A stretch of 64,000 nucleotides of DNA from Ecdyonurus torrentis (lineage: Eukaryota; Arthropoda; Insecta; Ephemeroptera; Heptageniidae): positions 26,937,969 through 27,001,968 of the forward strand of contig OX439129.1 of NCBI GenBank assembly GCA_949318235.1. Direction: 5' to 3'. Below are positions 41,187-56,400 of this stretch, piece after piece. Position numbers and translations under genes: made by a program. Below the pieces are notes generated by a model that did not search any database, was not told the origin of the DNA, and saw only the letters and a program-made list of their open reading frames with translations. Position 1 is the stretch's first letter, and each line of letters starts with the position of its first letter.

Positions 41187-41218
41187 CATTGAATTTAGAG
41201 TATACTCTAAATTCAATG
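41187..41218. repeat. Perfect 32-bp palindrome
   Basis: The half-site CATTGAATTTAGAGTA is followed immediately by its exact reverse complement, with no loop. It sits 24 bp from the start of the long (AT)n array at 41242-41343. Confidence 0.95.
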
Positions 41219-41238
41219 CCAATACCAACCCCTCCTAA

Positions 41239-41360
<122 letters not shown>

Positions 41361-42557
41361 TATTCTGTTTCCCTTTTACCCAATATTGTCCTGTAACAAT
41401 ATAATATATAGATATAGAAGACTCAGTAATACTTCTATTAGATGTTTATTGCTTCAACCCCTGTCCTATATGTATATACACTTGCATGTTATGAATTCAT
41501 TTGATATCTTTTAAACTTCCTCCACTCTGATTTTGTTATCATGCTGTTAAGAAATGCTAATTGCCTAATCTACCCACATATAAACATCATGTGTGAGTAT
41601 TTACGGCACTTCTAACATATAATAATATATCGAGCAATAATATTATTATATATTGAAATGCATTTTGCGTGCGATATATATTATTACATATTTCACATTA
41701 TGCAATATATATAACGTTATATGATTATTTTAAATTTTATATCATGGAATTTTTAATAATTAACTCGGTCCTTTTCCCTAATAACACATACTGTTATATA
41801 ATTACTTATATAAACATACTTGTACAGTCATGTGTCATGTATATAGAGCTGAACAATAATTTGTATTGACAAAAAGTATATAGTAAATAATAAATATAAG
41901 ACTATATCACGTAATCATCAATGAATAATAAAACTAGTATAGATTGGAAACCGTAAAAATCTTGTATGTGAAAAGAATATAATCTTATTAAAAAGCAGTT
42001 ACCTCCATGCTTCCGCATTAAGTTTTCTTCTGTTTTATATATTACACATACTTGATACTTCACTCGCGTGATTTAAGATAGCTTCATAGTAGAATCTACA
42101 GACCATAGATTGACTTACGTGACACATAGGCTTCATCAAATGCCAGTCAACACCTTATATTAAGTGTATATAGAATCCAATAAAATTAGATACTAAATTA
42201 AAGAGTGTGACACCTATGAAAACCTGATTGCTCTTCTATCTTCAGGTGATTGCATTTTTAGTGATTTATTCCTCAAGTCAATATTATATATATAGGTATA
42301 TTTATATAAAAGTAATAAAAGTATATATCAATCTATATAAAGTATAACAGAGTATAGTGGAACATAATTTACTTCCATATATATATAGAAATTAATTAAG
42401 CAATACTCTCTTAAATTTAAAGTTCGTAAAAAAAAAAAAATAATAATAATAATATAATAAAAAAAATATATATATATCTATATTTATACTTTTTATTGAG
42501 TCTTATTAGACTTATTATTTGTATAATATATTACTTATTTATTTTTATCTTATTATT

Positions 42558-42729
42558 ATTGACTAATATAGGAACAACAGTTTTGAAGCTGACTATATAA
42601 GTGATTTTGGTTACATCCGCTTCCGTTTCTCCTTTCTGCGCATACGCAGTAAGTCGAAACGGAAGCGGATATGAGCGAAATTGCTTATAGTCGACTTCGA
42701 AACAGCTAGTTTTTCCTTTATCAGTCAAT
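42558..42729. mobile_element. 172-bp fold-back MITE
   Basis: The ends ATTGACTAATA and TATCAGTCAAT are inverted. The arms stay similar for most of their length (ACATCCGCTTCCGTTTC on the left, its complement on the right). The centre is the palindrome CTGCGCATACGCAG. There is no coding capacity, and the superfamily is not assigned. Confidence 0.8.
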
Positions 42730-43878
42730 TGTATATTATTACAAGTTTTATATCATTTTGACGAATATACTGTATAACATATATATATAATATGTAACAT
42801 GATTAATTTTTTATTATAAGTCTTTTTTATATATTATTATTTACTATATTTTTTGTCAACAAAATTGTAATCACTAATAAGAATTATAAAAGAGTTTCAC
42901 GAATTTGAAATAAGGTCCATAAATTATGATCGATATTAATATTGTGCTAAATTTAAGTGGGGAAAAAAAAAAAAAAAAAAAAAAAACTTTAATATTTTTT
43001 GTTTTTATGTTTTTGTATAAAAATTCTGTAATTATGGCGTACTCCTGTATATAATCCAGCTACCTATAAGATTGGATACAGAAATATTTCTTTCATTATA
43101 TAATAAGTATATAGGCTTTAATCTATATCATATGATGGGAGCTTGTTGTTAAGGTATTTCTTAGATAGGTAATCCAAAGAGAATATCGATATTCAATTTT
43201 CTGTTGCCTTTAATTTTATTTTATCCTGGCAGTTATATTTTGTTGCCCATTTGATCAATGTAATTTTGACCCGCAATACACGTCTCCAGCTGACCAGTAC
43301 TTTTCAGCGGGAATCCTCTCTGGATTACATAGGTTATCTACTTACATTAGTTGTTAAGCTTGTAGTTTTGTTGGGAATAATAAATTAACATATACACTCT
43401 ATATAAATAATTTACACTTTTATAAACGCATAATGCATGCATGTGACTTTTTTTAAGGATACACTTTACACACTGTACATCGTGCACGCATCTGCATGAA
43501 TTGGTGGGTTGATATTATAGACTTCAGGCACTTACTCTACTTCCTGCTTTTAAAACGTGGCGCCGCGACAATCAAGGCGCCATGCATCCAAACTCTATAA
43601 TATATATATACGAATAAAAACGCCGCTTTCACTCATCACTCATTTACTTTCATTCTCTGAAACATTTCAAAAAGGTATAAAAATATAGGGTGTATTCGCA
43701 TGACGTCATATTTTATGCGAATGGAGGCCATACTGGAGTAATGAATAACATGGCTCAGCATAGGCCAAACTTAGTTTTAACTATTTTCTTTGGGAAATTT
43801 GTTAATTTTTTTTTTTATTTATTTTTCTTGCATACTTGAGAGACTTACTCAACCTATTAACAGAATCAAAGCTCACCG

Positions 43879-45323
<1,445 letters not shown>

Positions 45324-46487
45324 GCTCGCCAAAATATTGCTTATATAGTAATTTTTAAACATGTTTTGAATGAACTATTTTCCTATGCGGCCCATGCATG
45401 TTATTGAGTGATCCAACACTCAACATGCAACTTTAACATGAATGCATATATAGACCCTATAAGAAGGTTTAAAATTAAAATGCATATAAAATTGAGCATA
45501 TTCATATGATTTTTTTCCCCTAAATTGGAAGACCGAGATAGTTGAGAACACTCATGTTAATTTCATATCTCATGCTGCTGCAGTATGAGCTTGTGACTGA
45601 GAAGTTGTATAGAATTGAGTGACATACCGGTTTATTATTCATGTTCCAAATTTTTAATACTATAATAATTATATAGAAATTTTTTATAATCTGTGCCATT
45701 ATAATATAAAAATATATTTTATATTTATATTGTGCGTATATTCCACTTATATAAAGTATTTCACGGGGTCATAAATTTAATATTGTTTCCGGGACAGTCA
45801 GAGGAATATCGGAAAAGTACCAAAAATATGCACATATATGTCATCACTCCTCAATATATCACGTGTGCGTGTCACTCGCTAAAATCGTTCACATGCGCAT
45901 ATCTCCATGTGTATGTGGAGCTATTTTTTAGATTATAAGGATTACTAAATTAAATTATATATATAGGCTAAATAAAAAAATATATATAATAATAAAAAAA
46001 AAACTTCTCTGGTTAACCCTAAATATTTAGAGCTTTACAAAATACATCGTGTATTTTCTACATTTTTTTATATGTCAGAACTTTTTTAATTTGGATTTGA
46101 GGAACAAATTTTTAACGCTTGGTTTATTTAAAAAAATAATTTAAGTAAATTGCGGGACGATATATAAAATGCATTAATTTATAAAAGGCGTCCCCGACTA
46201 TACCCCCGGTCTTATTTAGGCCTAAAAAGTTCACATTATGAAATCACAAGGAACAGACTGTGCAAAAGGACCAATATTTGCAACGTATATTTATGATTGC
46301 ATTAAAATTTCCATGGTTTGAAGGAGGTTGCAAAGTAGTGCACAATCAAATTTATTGCTGCATGTGAATATGACTTAATAAACTACGTCAAAAATATTAA
46401 AATTTAAAATATAAATATGTATGTGCTGCATAAATAACGAGGAAATTATACATACCCCATTGATTTGTTATATACGTATATATATAA

Positions 46488-46493
<6 letters not shown>

Positions 46494-46564
<71 letters not shown>
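46494..46564. repeat. (AT)n microsatellite
   Basis: 71 bp of AT repeat. Confidence 0.95.
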
Positions 46565-46570
<6 letters not shown>

Positions 46571-46932
46571 CGCGTATATAATTTATATATTATCTTGATA
46601 CGAATTTAAGTTCTTTTATATAAAACGAAAGATAAATTATTTGTATAGCTATTATTTTCTCTCTTTTAACGAAGTTGATAAAGAAATAATAATTTTGTGC
46701 ACTTGTGTTTATAGAATGGATGATCCTGTGAACACCAGACGGTTCATTACCGCTCTATAAACGATCTCTTGGCTTTATCCCCAGATTTCCTTTTGGGTCA
46801 TCATCCATCATTCTCGCCTTGCTATATGTATATAAAGCACATGATACCCTTCTCTGCTATAAGGCATATACACGTATAAAACGGGAGTAGTCCCAGTAGA
46901 ATTGCACGGGGCCACTTATCATCCTGTCCACG

Positions 46933-47285
<353 letters not shown>

Positions 47286-48749
47286 CCCACTCTGCTTTGT
47301 ATAAGTTAATTGGTTATTATAAGCAGGGAGAATGTAATAAGCTGCTGCTCACTTCTAACAAAACGTTATGAGATACTAGATGAGGTCTTATATAATTAAA
47401 TTATAATATGTACTTTATAACTACACATTTATTTATATAATTTTATAACTTTATAATAATAGGCCTTCACTTTCATTATACACATTATAACTTTTTTTGT
47501 TTTGCTTTTGCTATTATTTCAGCTATATTTATTTATACATTTTACTATACTCATTATAAGCATCATATTTTATTTTATGTGCATTGTTGCGCAATTATAT
47601 TTTCTTTACTATATATATGATATAATGCAAACTATATATGCACAACATGCAGCAAAGACAGAGAAATAAAGTATATTTTATTTAAAAATAACCTGCGGTA
47701 ATTACTTCAGATACTTTCCTTATAATTTATTATTATTGTATATCATTTTGCATTTTAATCTCTTGCAGTACAAAGACAGAAATTCATTGAAAATCAAGAT
47801 ATTTATCATTATTACTCGACCAAAATCAACCAAAATACACTAATTTAACTGATATACGCCCGGTAAGCCGCGGTAACTCGCCGTGTATTGTATGCACTAT
47901 ATAATCAGGACAAAAATGAAGTGTTAATTAATTTGATTGCAAAACATCTTTCTCCGTTGATATGAATTAATTTCAAATATGGGAAAACTAAAAACATATA
48001 TACAGCTTGTCTTAAATATAATATAATTTGATAAATATATTAAAATAATATATATCATTATAATAAAAAGATCAAAATAAACGAGTTAAATATTTGATCT
48101 TTATATATCTCATCACATGTTTTATTAGATTAACTGTCGACTTTTGTTGTTGTTGCATATACAATAACATTTGACATTTAAAAACGTTAATAAGGTAGAT
48201 ACATGCATTATAGCAGTCATATTCTTTTGCGTTTAAAAAGACGTAATATACTTTGATATGCGCATGTATAGCATTAAATATGCTTTCTTTAATTTGATTT
48301 TTTATCATCGATATTTTAACTATGTATATAAATTTATTGAAAATATCATGCAGCAACATTTTTTAACAACACTATTTGTGTAGGCCTAATGATTCTTTGT
48401 CTATTGGTTATATATACCTCTATACTTACATTATTTTAATTTAATTAATGTATTTTCGTATAACCATATATCAATTAAATAGTACAAAAACGTATTTAAA
48501 ATAATAAAAATATATCATGGTGGCAAAAATGCGGATGCTGAACATGTGAATAGAACATAAATCTAAAAAAAAAAATATATACCTTGTAATAAAAAATGTA
48601 TTATAGTGTTTTTAAACTTTTTTATTGGACGTATTATATATAGAGAGAAAGAGAGTGATGGAATACATTAATGAATTAACTTTTTAAATTAGCTTTTGTG
48701 AATTAAATATTAATAGTAAAAATAAAAAAAAGAGAGAACATTTGCAGAG

Positions 48750-49280
48750 AGAAAATGTGGCACGTTGAGATTGACGTTCGCCAACCCCAGCTCTTTTTCT
48801 CCAGTATATATTATTTGCAGAGCGAGTTCACCTGCTCGCCTCACAGCTCTAGCAAAGCACACGGTATATGGTGGTATGTTGAAGGAGGTGGAGGCTCCCG
48901 CGCCATAAACCTCGCGTAACAACGAGTAATGGTGCTAGCTCGCTCGATTTGGATATTCCCCAAAGATAAATTTGGGACTGGCCGTATTTTTCCACCACCT
49001 CTCTTTCTACTCTGGGAGTTAACATTTTTGCCTGCAAAGCCAGTTGGTGCAGATTAAATTTTCCACGAGTAGAGAATAGAATATTTTAAAAGTGTTAGCT
49101 CGATGTAATCCGGGGTACTAAAGCGACTTTTCAGCCACCTTGCGAGTCATGATCCAAGCTATAAACCGAATCAGGCACACTAATAACATTCAATTATTAA
49201 ACAATAATCTGGCGCTCGGGGTTTCTCAAGGGAACAGACCCAGAGTTGTACGGAATTATTAACCGCCTTCTCCACCTCCT
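48750..49280. promoter_or_regulatory. GC-richer candidate regulatory island between eve and lunapark
   Basis: About 500 bp of complex sequence stands out from AT-rich DNA, about 10 kb upstream of eve and 4 kb upstream of lunapark. It carries strings resembling known factor sites: GTTCACCTGC (Snail/E-box type), GCCATAAACC (Caudal/Cdx type, TTTATGG on the complement) and GTAATCC (Bicoid/Otx type). No coding frame is credible. Assignment as an enhancer is inference. Confidence 0.3.
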
Positions 49281-50366
49281 CTCTCTTTTCATCTCCCCTT
49301 TTTTTCCCTCATATACTCAACTCCATTCCCGCACCATGAAGCTGTTTGCTCCTGCAGATTGCTTCTGCGCGTCTCGCCCTCGTCTCTTCTTTTTTCTACC
49401 ACTTTGGCTGAATCGACCTCTCTCTCTCTCTCTCTCTCTCTCTCTAGACGTCTTCATATACGTTCGCCAGCTTATGCATTTTAATTTACACTATATATAA
49501 ATCCTTCTTATAATCTTGTTATAATGGACTAAACAGCTATACAATTCAGTAGAGGATTGTTCATAATTATTTTATCATTGCCTGATTTTTAATTAAAAAA
49601 TAACATCTTTATTTTACATCCTTTTATAGCATGATATTTAGTTAAAACATAACATAAATTATTTAAGGTTTTAAATTTGAAATGATTTAATATTGAAAGA
49701 GGAATATAATTATATAATGTGTAGGACTCTTAACAATTAATTGAACACTTTGTATAACAATCTTTTATATGGAAACTTGGCCCAGCAAGTTAATATAAAA
49801 AACATGTGACTTACAAGAGTGAGTCAACGATTTAAAAAAAAAAAGTTATCATATGTCATGAATATTCTTCTTATTTATGCCTCTTTTTATTTAAAAACAC
49901 ATATTTTTAAATTTATATATAATCTCTATATACATCAACAACATCAGCTTTAGGGTTCATTCTGTTTGCTTTATCTCGTAACTCAAATTCATTTGAAGGG
50001 AGAAATTTTTGGATATATAATTATGTTCACGAAGCGATCAAACGGGTTTCCATAAAAAAACAAGCATAATTTTTTTTCTGGCTTTTGCAAAATTTTTCTC
50101 ATAAATTTAAAATGTGTATAGGAAAGAAAAGAAAGAAAGAAAAAAAAGAAAACAACAACAACAACAACAACAACGATGAGGAATATATATAGCTTCAATA
50201 ATTTGAAAGTTGATAATTTTTTTTAGACACCCACTATAAAATTTCAAGACCTTGTAAGCGTATAGCGAGCGAAATTTTTCAGAAATGTTAACCGAATAAA
50301 AGATAATTTTTGTTAGAAATATACAAATTAGGTCACAATTTGCATAGAGACCATATTATACAGTAT

Positions 50367-50480
<114 letters not shown>

Positions 50481-51492
50481 AGTGGCATTTTGCTGCATGG
50501 TCCACGTGGTATGGTATATTACTATTAATTTTTTTTTTACCATTTAATTTTTTTTTTCTATATTATATAAATCAAAATTCACAGAACAGGCAACTTCACA
50601 TAATCAGGACACGTCACTGGCAAGGGCCATTATTATTAAGTCATTATCAAAAAATAGAAGACTTGCAAAAGTATTAGTGAGAAAATATATAAACAAACTC
50701 ACGCAGCACAATAATATACTATGGCGTTGGTGACTGTTGTGAGGGCTTTTTACAGCCCTCTGTTTTACAAAACCTTGACCATAATTATAATAAACAAATT
50801 TAAGAAAATTTATAGTTTTACATTCAAAATATTCAATATATTGAATATTCTATATATTCAAAATATATAGTAAATGCTTACAACTTATCATATAACATAT
50901 AACCATATACTCAAATAGAAAAATATATTATACTTTTGTAACTTTTGTACGAAGAAATTTCATCTAATAATGAAGAAAATTTATAATTTTTAAGAAAAAC
51001 ATTATATTTTTTTTTTCAACTTAAATAAGTATAATATTTTAAGTTTAATTCTTTTAAGGACGGACCTCTTTTCTCGCCTGCTAGCACCTTGTTAGTATTG
51101 TTGCGGGCTGTGAATTTGTTTATTTTCACGATACCTATAATAAGTCTTTTGCATAAGTCTTCTATTAAAGCCTTGTTATTTGACACTTATAAAAATAATC
51201 CAATAAATGCATAGCATTAAGAAAAATTATATCAATTTCCATTTCTTTAAAATAATGTATAAATAATTATTTTAACAGAATGAACTTATTATTTATTTAA
51301 CTTGAAAATTGTAACTTAATGTACTGTAAAACAGTTTGGATTAAATAATTGTAACCCTTGATTTCACCCAAAAGCCGTTTATTATTATGTTAATTTTACG
51401 CTATAATGTTAAATTGAGATTCTTAAATTTTGAATTGCTCCCTTCAGATTTTTTTTAAACACTGTATTTACACTATACATATGTTATTATAT

Positions 51493-51750
51493 AGGACGTG
51501 AACGAGCTGCATATTGATATAAAGAACAAAGTGAAAAATTTGTGCAAAGTTGACTCCAAATAAGGGTCTGGGTTTCACCATGCAGAAATTTCAGTTCCTC
51601 ATTTTTTACCTTTAAAATTTGGTAACATGCTTTAAAAATTCAGCTTCGAAGAACTGCAATTTCTGACGAAAGCAAGACCCTAATTTGAAGTTGACTTATT
51701 TGCGCACATTTTTTTACCGTGCTCCTTTGACTGTGGCTCGTTCACGTCCT
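51493..51750. mobile_element. MITE-like element with AGGACGTGAACGAGC ends, copy 2
   Basis: Perfect 15-bp inverted ends AGGACGTGAACGAGC...GCTCGTTCACGTCCT. The arms remain similar inward for more than 100 bp (TTGACTCCAAATAAGGGTCT on the left against TTGACTTCAAATTAGGGTCT on the complement of the right). It is related to the element at 21254-21630. No coding capacity. Confidence 0.8.
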
Positions 51751-52409
51751 AAAACTCCTAAATATACTTTTTGAGTTGTGCTTTTCACTTTATGGTGATG
51801 TGCGGTACTGTTAAGTGTTTCTGTGATTCTGAATCTGAATTGAGCAATAGAAATTTTAAGAGCCTCAATCTAACATAAAACTAAAAATGACCCTTACCAA
51901 TGATGTGTCGACCTGAGTCCTGATTATATGAAGGTGCCTATTGGCAGGTAATTTTATCACCTCACGTCATAATATATAATTTAAAATAATAATAAGAAAA
52001 ATCAGGATAATCCATATCAGTAAATAAGAAAAATCAAGCTATTTCAGAAAATGCAAAAAAAAAAAAAAAAAAAATCTTATAGGGACTTATTTAAAAAAAA
52101 AAAAAGGTTTTTGAAGTGTCCTAAATGAAACTCACAATAGTCAAAATTTCAGTTTAGATTTTTGCATGGACTTTCTTGGCAACTTAAGAGATCAAAAGAG
52201 ATATTTCTTTTTTTGGTTGTGTTGATATATTTTTTTAACTTGATTTATTTATAAATTAAAAAAAAAAAAATACATATGTAATTTTATTGAAAGTATAAAC
52301 ACACACACACACACGCACACAAGCTAAATGTATATTATGAAAAGAAAATCTTACGGGTATCACTTATCAATGTGACTCTCGTTTGCAGGACATGAATAGT
52401 TGGATGCAT

Positions 52410-52990
52410 ATACATATAAAAGTCAACGTTATAAAGTGAGCTCTAAATAACATGGGCCGGCATGGGAAAATGACACATTTTGCCAGTAAAAGTACTCATG
52501 AGAGCATTGTGATGCTGTCATATAGGGTGTGTGCGCATGACGTCATTCTGAGTGCTTTTCGATGCTCATCTTGAGTAATGAATAACATTGCTCAGTATAG
52601 GGCAAAGGTAGTTTTTGTCCATTTTCTTTGGAAATTAGCTATTTTTTTGGTTATTATTATTTTTCTTGCATACTTGAGGTACTAATTCAACCTGTTAACA
52701 GCATTAATGCTCTCCAAAAAATCGCGAAGTATTCTTAAACAGGCAAAATGTACCATTTTCCTATACCAGCCAATGTTATTTAGTACTCACTTATGACGTC
52801 GACTTTAACATGAATGAAACCACCCTATATATGCGAGAAAAATAATATAGTGACAACAAAATTAACTAACTTAACTTTCCAAAGAAACTAGCTAAAAACA
52901 ACGTTTGTCCTATGCTGAGCAATTTTATTCATTGCTACAGTATGGCGTTGAAGCGCATTTAGTATTATGCCATACAAATACATCCTATAA
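52410..52990. mobile_element. Family X MITE, copy 3 (inverted), interrupted by copy 2
   Basis: 52410-52520 plus 52830-52990 together match the reverse complement of family X (copy 2 at 52521-52829). The blocks correspond in order: AACATGGGCCGGCATGGGAA, GAGAGCATTG, TATGCGAGAAAAATAAT, TTTCCAAAGAAA, TATGCTGAGCAA and a degraded end near CATCCTAT. Copy 2 is inserted in its middle in the opposite orientation. Confidence 0.75.
52521..52829. mobile_element. Family X MITE, copy 2 (uninterrupted)
   Basis: 309 bp with ends TATAGGGTG...CACCCTATA. The surrounding TA dinucleotides are compatible with a TA target site, as for Tc1/mariner-type elements, but TA-rich flanks make this ambiguous. It contains a CRE-like TGACGTCA at 52538-52545. 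No coding capacity. Confidence 0.75.
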
Positions 52991-53073
52991 AATGATATTG
53001 ATATACATTTCATGCTGCAGGTAATCTGAAATTACATATCATAGCCTTGAAATATTTCCCGCTATTAGCGTTC

Positions 53074-53098
53074 TGACGTCACAGAAAAATTGACCAAT
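53074..53098 (+). promoter_or_regulatory. Candidate lunapark promoter elements (CRE and CCAAT)
   Basis: A full CRE palindrome TGACGTCA (53074-53081) and GACCAATCAG (CCAAT at 53094-53098) lie about 370-390 bp upstream of the lunapark ATG. Such pairs are common in TATA-less housekeeping promoters. The transcription start is not visible from sequence. Confidence 0.4.
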
Positions 53099-53464
53099 CA
53101 GAATGTGATATTCTTGACATTTGAGACATGAAATTCGAAACCAAAAAAAGCAGCTGAACTTGGAAAGGCCAAAAGTGAAAAGTGTAACTGTTTTTTTAAT
53201 TATTAATCGCCGGCAATTCTTTAATTAGTGCACGTTTCACGTATGTTAAAACAATATTCTAAATTCTAGTATAATATTGAATATATTTATTTTAATTAAG
53301 ATATCAGATCAGACAAATGTAAAAACAGAATAGCGCTTGAAGTTGTGTGGTCGTGGAAGCTGTTTGGCTTACAGCTGGCTGCAAAAACATTAAAAATTCA
53401 TTTTTTATTTCATTGTATGTAATTATAAAGTTGATAGGATAATTTTCGTACATCAATATTCATA

Positions 53465-56400
53465 ATGGGAGTCATCATTTCAAGATTTAGGGTAAGTTGC
53501 ATTAGTTATGTGTTTCTTTTGACACTGGCGCAAATAAATATGACATATTTATGTATGTATGTATATGGTAAGTGTGTATGAACACATACTGTAATCTACT
53601 TCCTGAATGGATTTTACTTTTTCATTCTCAGCAAATATTTAATGCTTACTCAGACCTTTTGTTCAGGCTTAGTCTAATTCACACTCCATTCTTTGATACC
53701 GGTACGTACATACATAATCACTTTTGCATCATAAATACTATCAAAATGTCGTTATGTTACAGTACATATATGTATGTGCTCAAAATTAACATGTAACATA
53801 CATTATGTATAATATATATGTATATATGCATTATGTACTATGTAATTTATGCATCATATGTAATTTTATGTAAGTATTATCTTGTATATATTATGTAATA
53901 TATAACTGTTACATACCATGTTTATGTTACAGAAACAAAAAACAACTAAAGAAAAACTAAAAACTTTAACGAAGGTAAGAAAAACATGTTGTTGTGCTTT
54001 TTAATTGATTTTGTTGTTTTTCTTATTTAAAATCAGAGGCATTACTCATCTTACTTATGTAATTATTGTAATGACAATTTCTTACAGGATATCAAGGAAA
54101 TTGAGGAGTTTCGACAGTACACGCAAAAACGCCAGCGTGATATTGTTGGGCGCTTTGTTCTATTCTCTGTCCTTATTTTCATCTCAGCTGCAGTTGGATT
54201 TTATTTTTGGGCACTACCTGAAAAAACATTGGACCGTGTTCTTTATATGATACCCTTCGTTTTTACCCCATTTTTGTGAGTAATTATGCAAGCTTTTTCT
54301 AAATTATATACTCTGTATATTTTTCTTTTTAGCAAAAAATAATTATTTAAAAGTTCGGATTTTTTGTTTGTTAATAATAATTACTTTTATCTTGTCCAGC
54401 ATTGTACTACTGAAAAGAATCATCTCTTGGTATTACTCACGTAAAATAAGACGTAATGAAGACAGACTAGAAAAATTAAAAGAAGAAAAAAAGAAGTTGC
54501 TTGAAGATGTGATGGACAATGAAACTTATAAAACAGCAAAAGAAATTTTGGAGCAATTTGCACCTGAGCAATTAAGAAGCAAGGAACCTGCTGTAAGGAC
54601 AATTGTAAAGCACAAATTTTAAAGTTTACAAATTATGTTAATGATTTTTTTTAAATAAAAATTTGCAGCCAACGAGCATTATTCCAAAAGGTCCAATGAG
54701 TGCAACAAGACCAGGTCCAGGAGGTCAATCTGGAGCAACGCAGATGTCTCAGGATATAAGACGCAGGATATTAGCTGTACCTCCTCAGCAGCAACAAGCA
54801 CCTACTCCAGGTTGGAAAGCACTTCCTCCTCCATCAACTCCCATGTCACCTTTCCAGCCACAACGTAAGTTTGCTTCTATGTAATGAAGACCAGCAATAA
54901 TTGGTGCTAATAATGATAGCAGGGTGATATTAAAAATATTGAAAAAGAAATTAAGTGCGTTACAAACTTGGGGCCACCATTAGTCAAAAAAAAAAAAAAA
55001 AAAAAAAAAAATCTTCATCATTCTTTCTGCGCAATGTATACACAGCAAATCAAATTCTAATCTTCTAAATTATTCATCTATTTATTATCTTCTAATTATT
55101 AATATTATATTTTATTAAAACAAAAAAGTGTTATTGTTATTTTAATTTTTAAAAAGTTTTTGTGATTGTATGAGAAAGAGTTGAATAAATATATTTTAAA
55201 TTTGAATTTAATGTGACTTAAAAGTTAGAGCTAAAATTAAAATGTTAACATTTACGTGCCATCTTCGAAGTAGAATCTTTTAGAGATTTGATCGTCATCA
55301 CATCATCAATTTAAGGAAAAAACCATCGCGGTTAGGATCAATGATAAAGAAAAGGATAGAAAAACCAGCAAGGGCCTTACCACAGTAGAAGTTCTATGGA
55401 GAGGTCGAGGTCTTGCATGGCACACTATAATGTTATAAAAGTTTCTTTATAACTGAGAGCTTTCGTCATATGATAATGACATTATCAATCAAAAGAGAAA
55501 ATTACTTGAGCACATCACTGAGCAGTGTCTTGTCTTGTACTCAGACAAGACACTGCTCAGTGATGTGCTCAAGTAATTTTCTCTTTTGATTGATAATGTC
55601 ATTATCTTATGACGAAAGCTCTCAGTTATAAAGAAACTTTTATAACATTATACTGTGCCATGCAAGACCTCGACCTCTCCATAGAACTTCTATTGTGGTA
55701 AGGCCCTTGCTGGTTTTTCTATCCTTTTCTTTATCATTGATCGTCATCACAATTGAATTGAACTTTCAAGTAATATTATCGTCTTTACTTCATATTAATG
55801 TTATATTTTGTGACTGTTCAGTTTGTGAGTTATCAGTTAGTCACCTGTAATTCCTAAAATGGGTAGTCAACAAGGGCTTTTTTTAATAGTGATCATCATG
55901 TTATTAAACCTCCTGAAAATGCGACCTCAAAAAGCCGTTTTGCGACCCCGAACTTACGTCACAGCTACAATTTGCTCTCACACTAGTTTGGGGCGTGCTG
56001 GAGTTACTTTTATCTTTTCATAAATTAAAAATTAAAAAATTAAAATTCATTAAAAGCATTTTAAAATGTAAAATATTATATCAAGTAGCAAGAGCAAAAA
56101 TAAGAGCAACTGATGCTTGTGTCAAACTAGCACGAGAGCAAGTTGTAGCTGTGATGTAGGTTTTGAAATCAAGTTTTCCGGAGGTTTACTGTTAAAAAAG
56201 CCATTGTTGACTACCCCTTTAAGAAATTATTAAATGAATGTTACACTTGAGAGAATGATGGATACATATATACATATTGATCCTTAACACGCTTATTGTG
56301 CACTAAAATATTAAGCAGTAGTTGTTGAATACCAGGTTCTAATTTATTGTAGTTAACTAATTTATGATTATTTTAACTATTATTTTATGCATAATTAATT

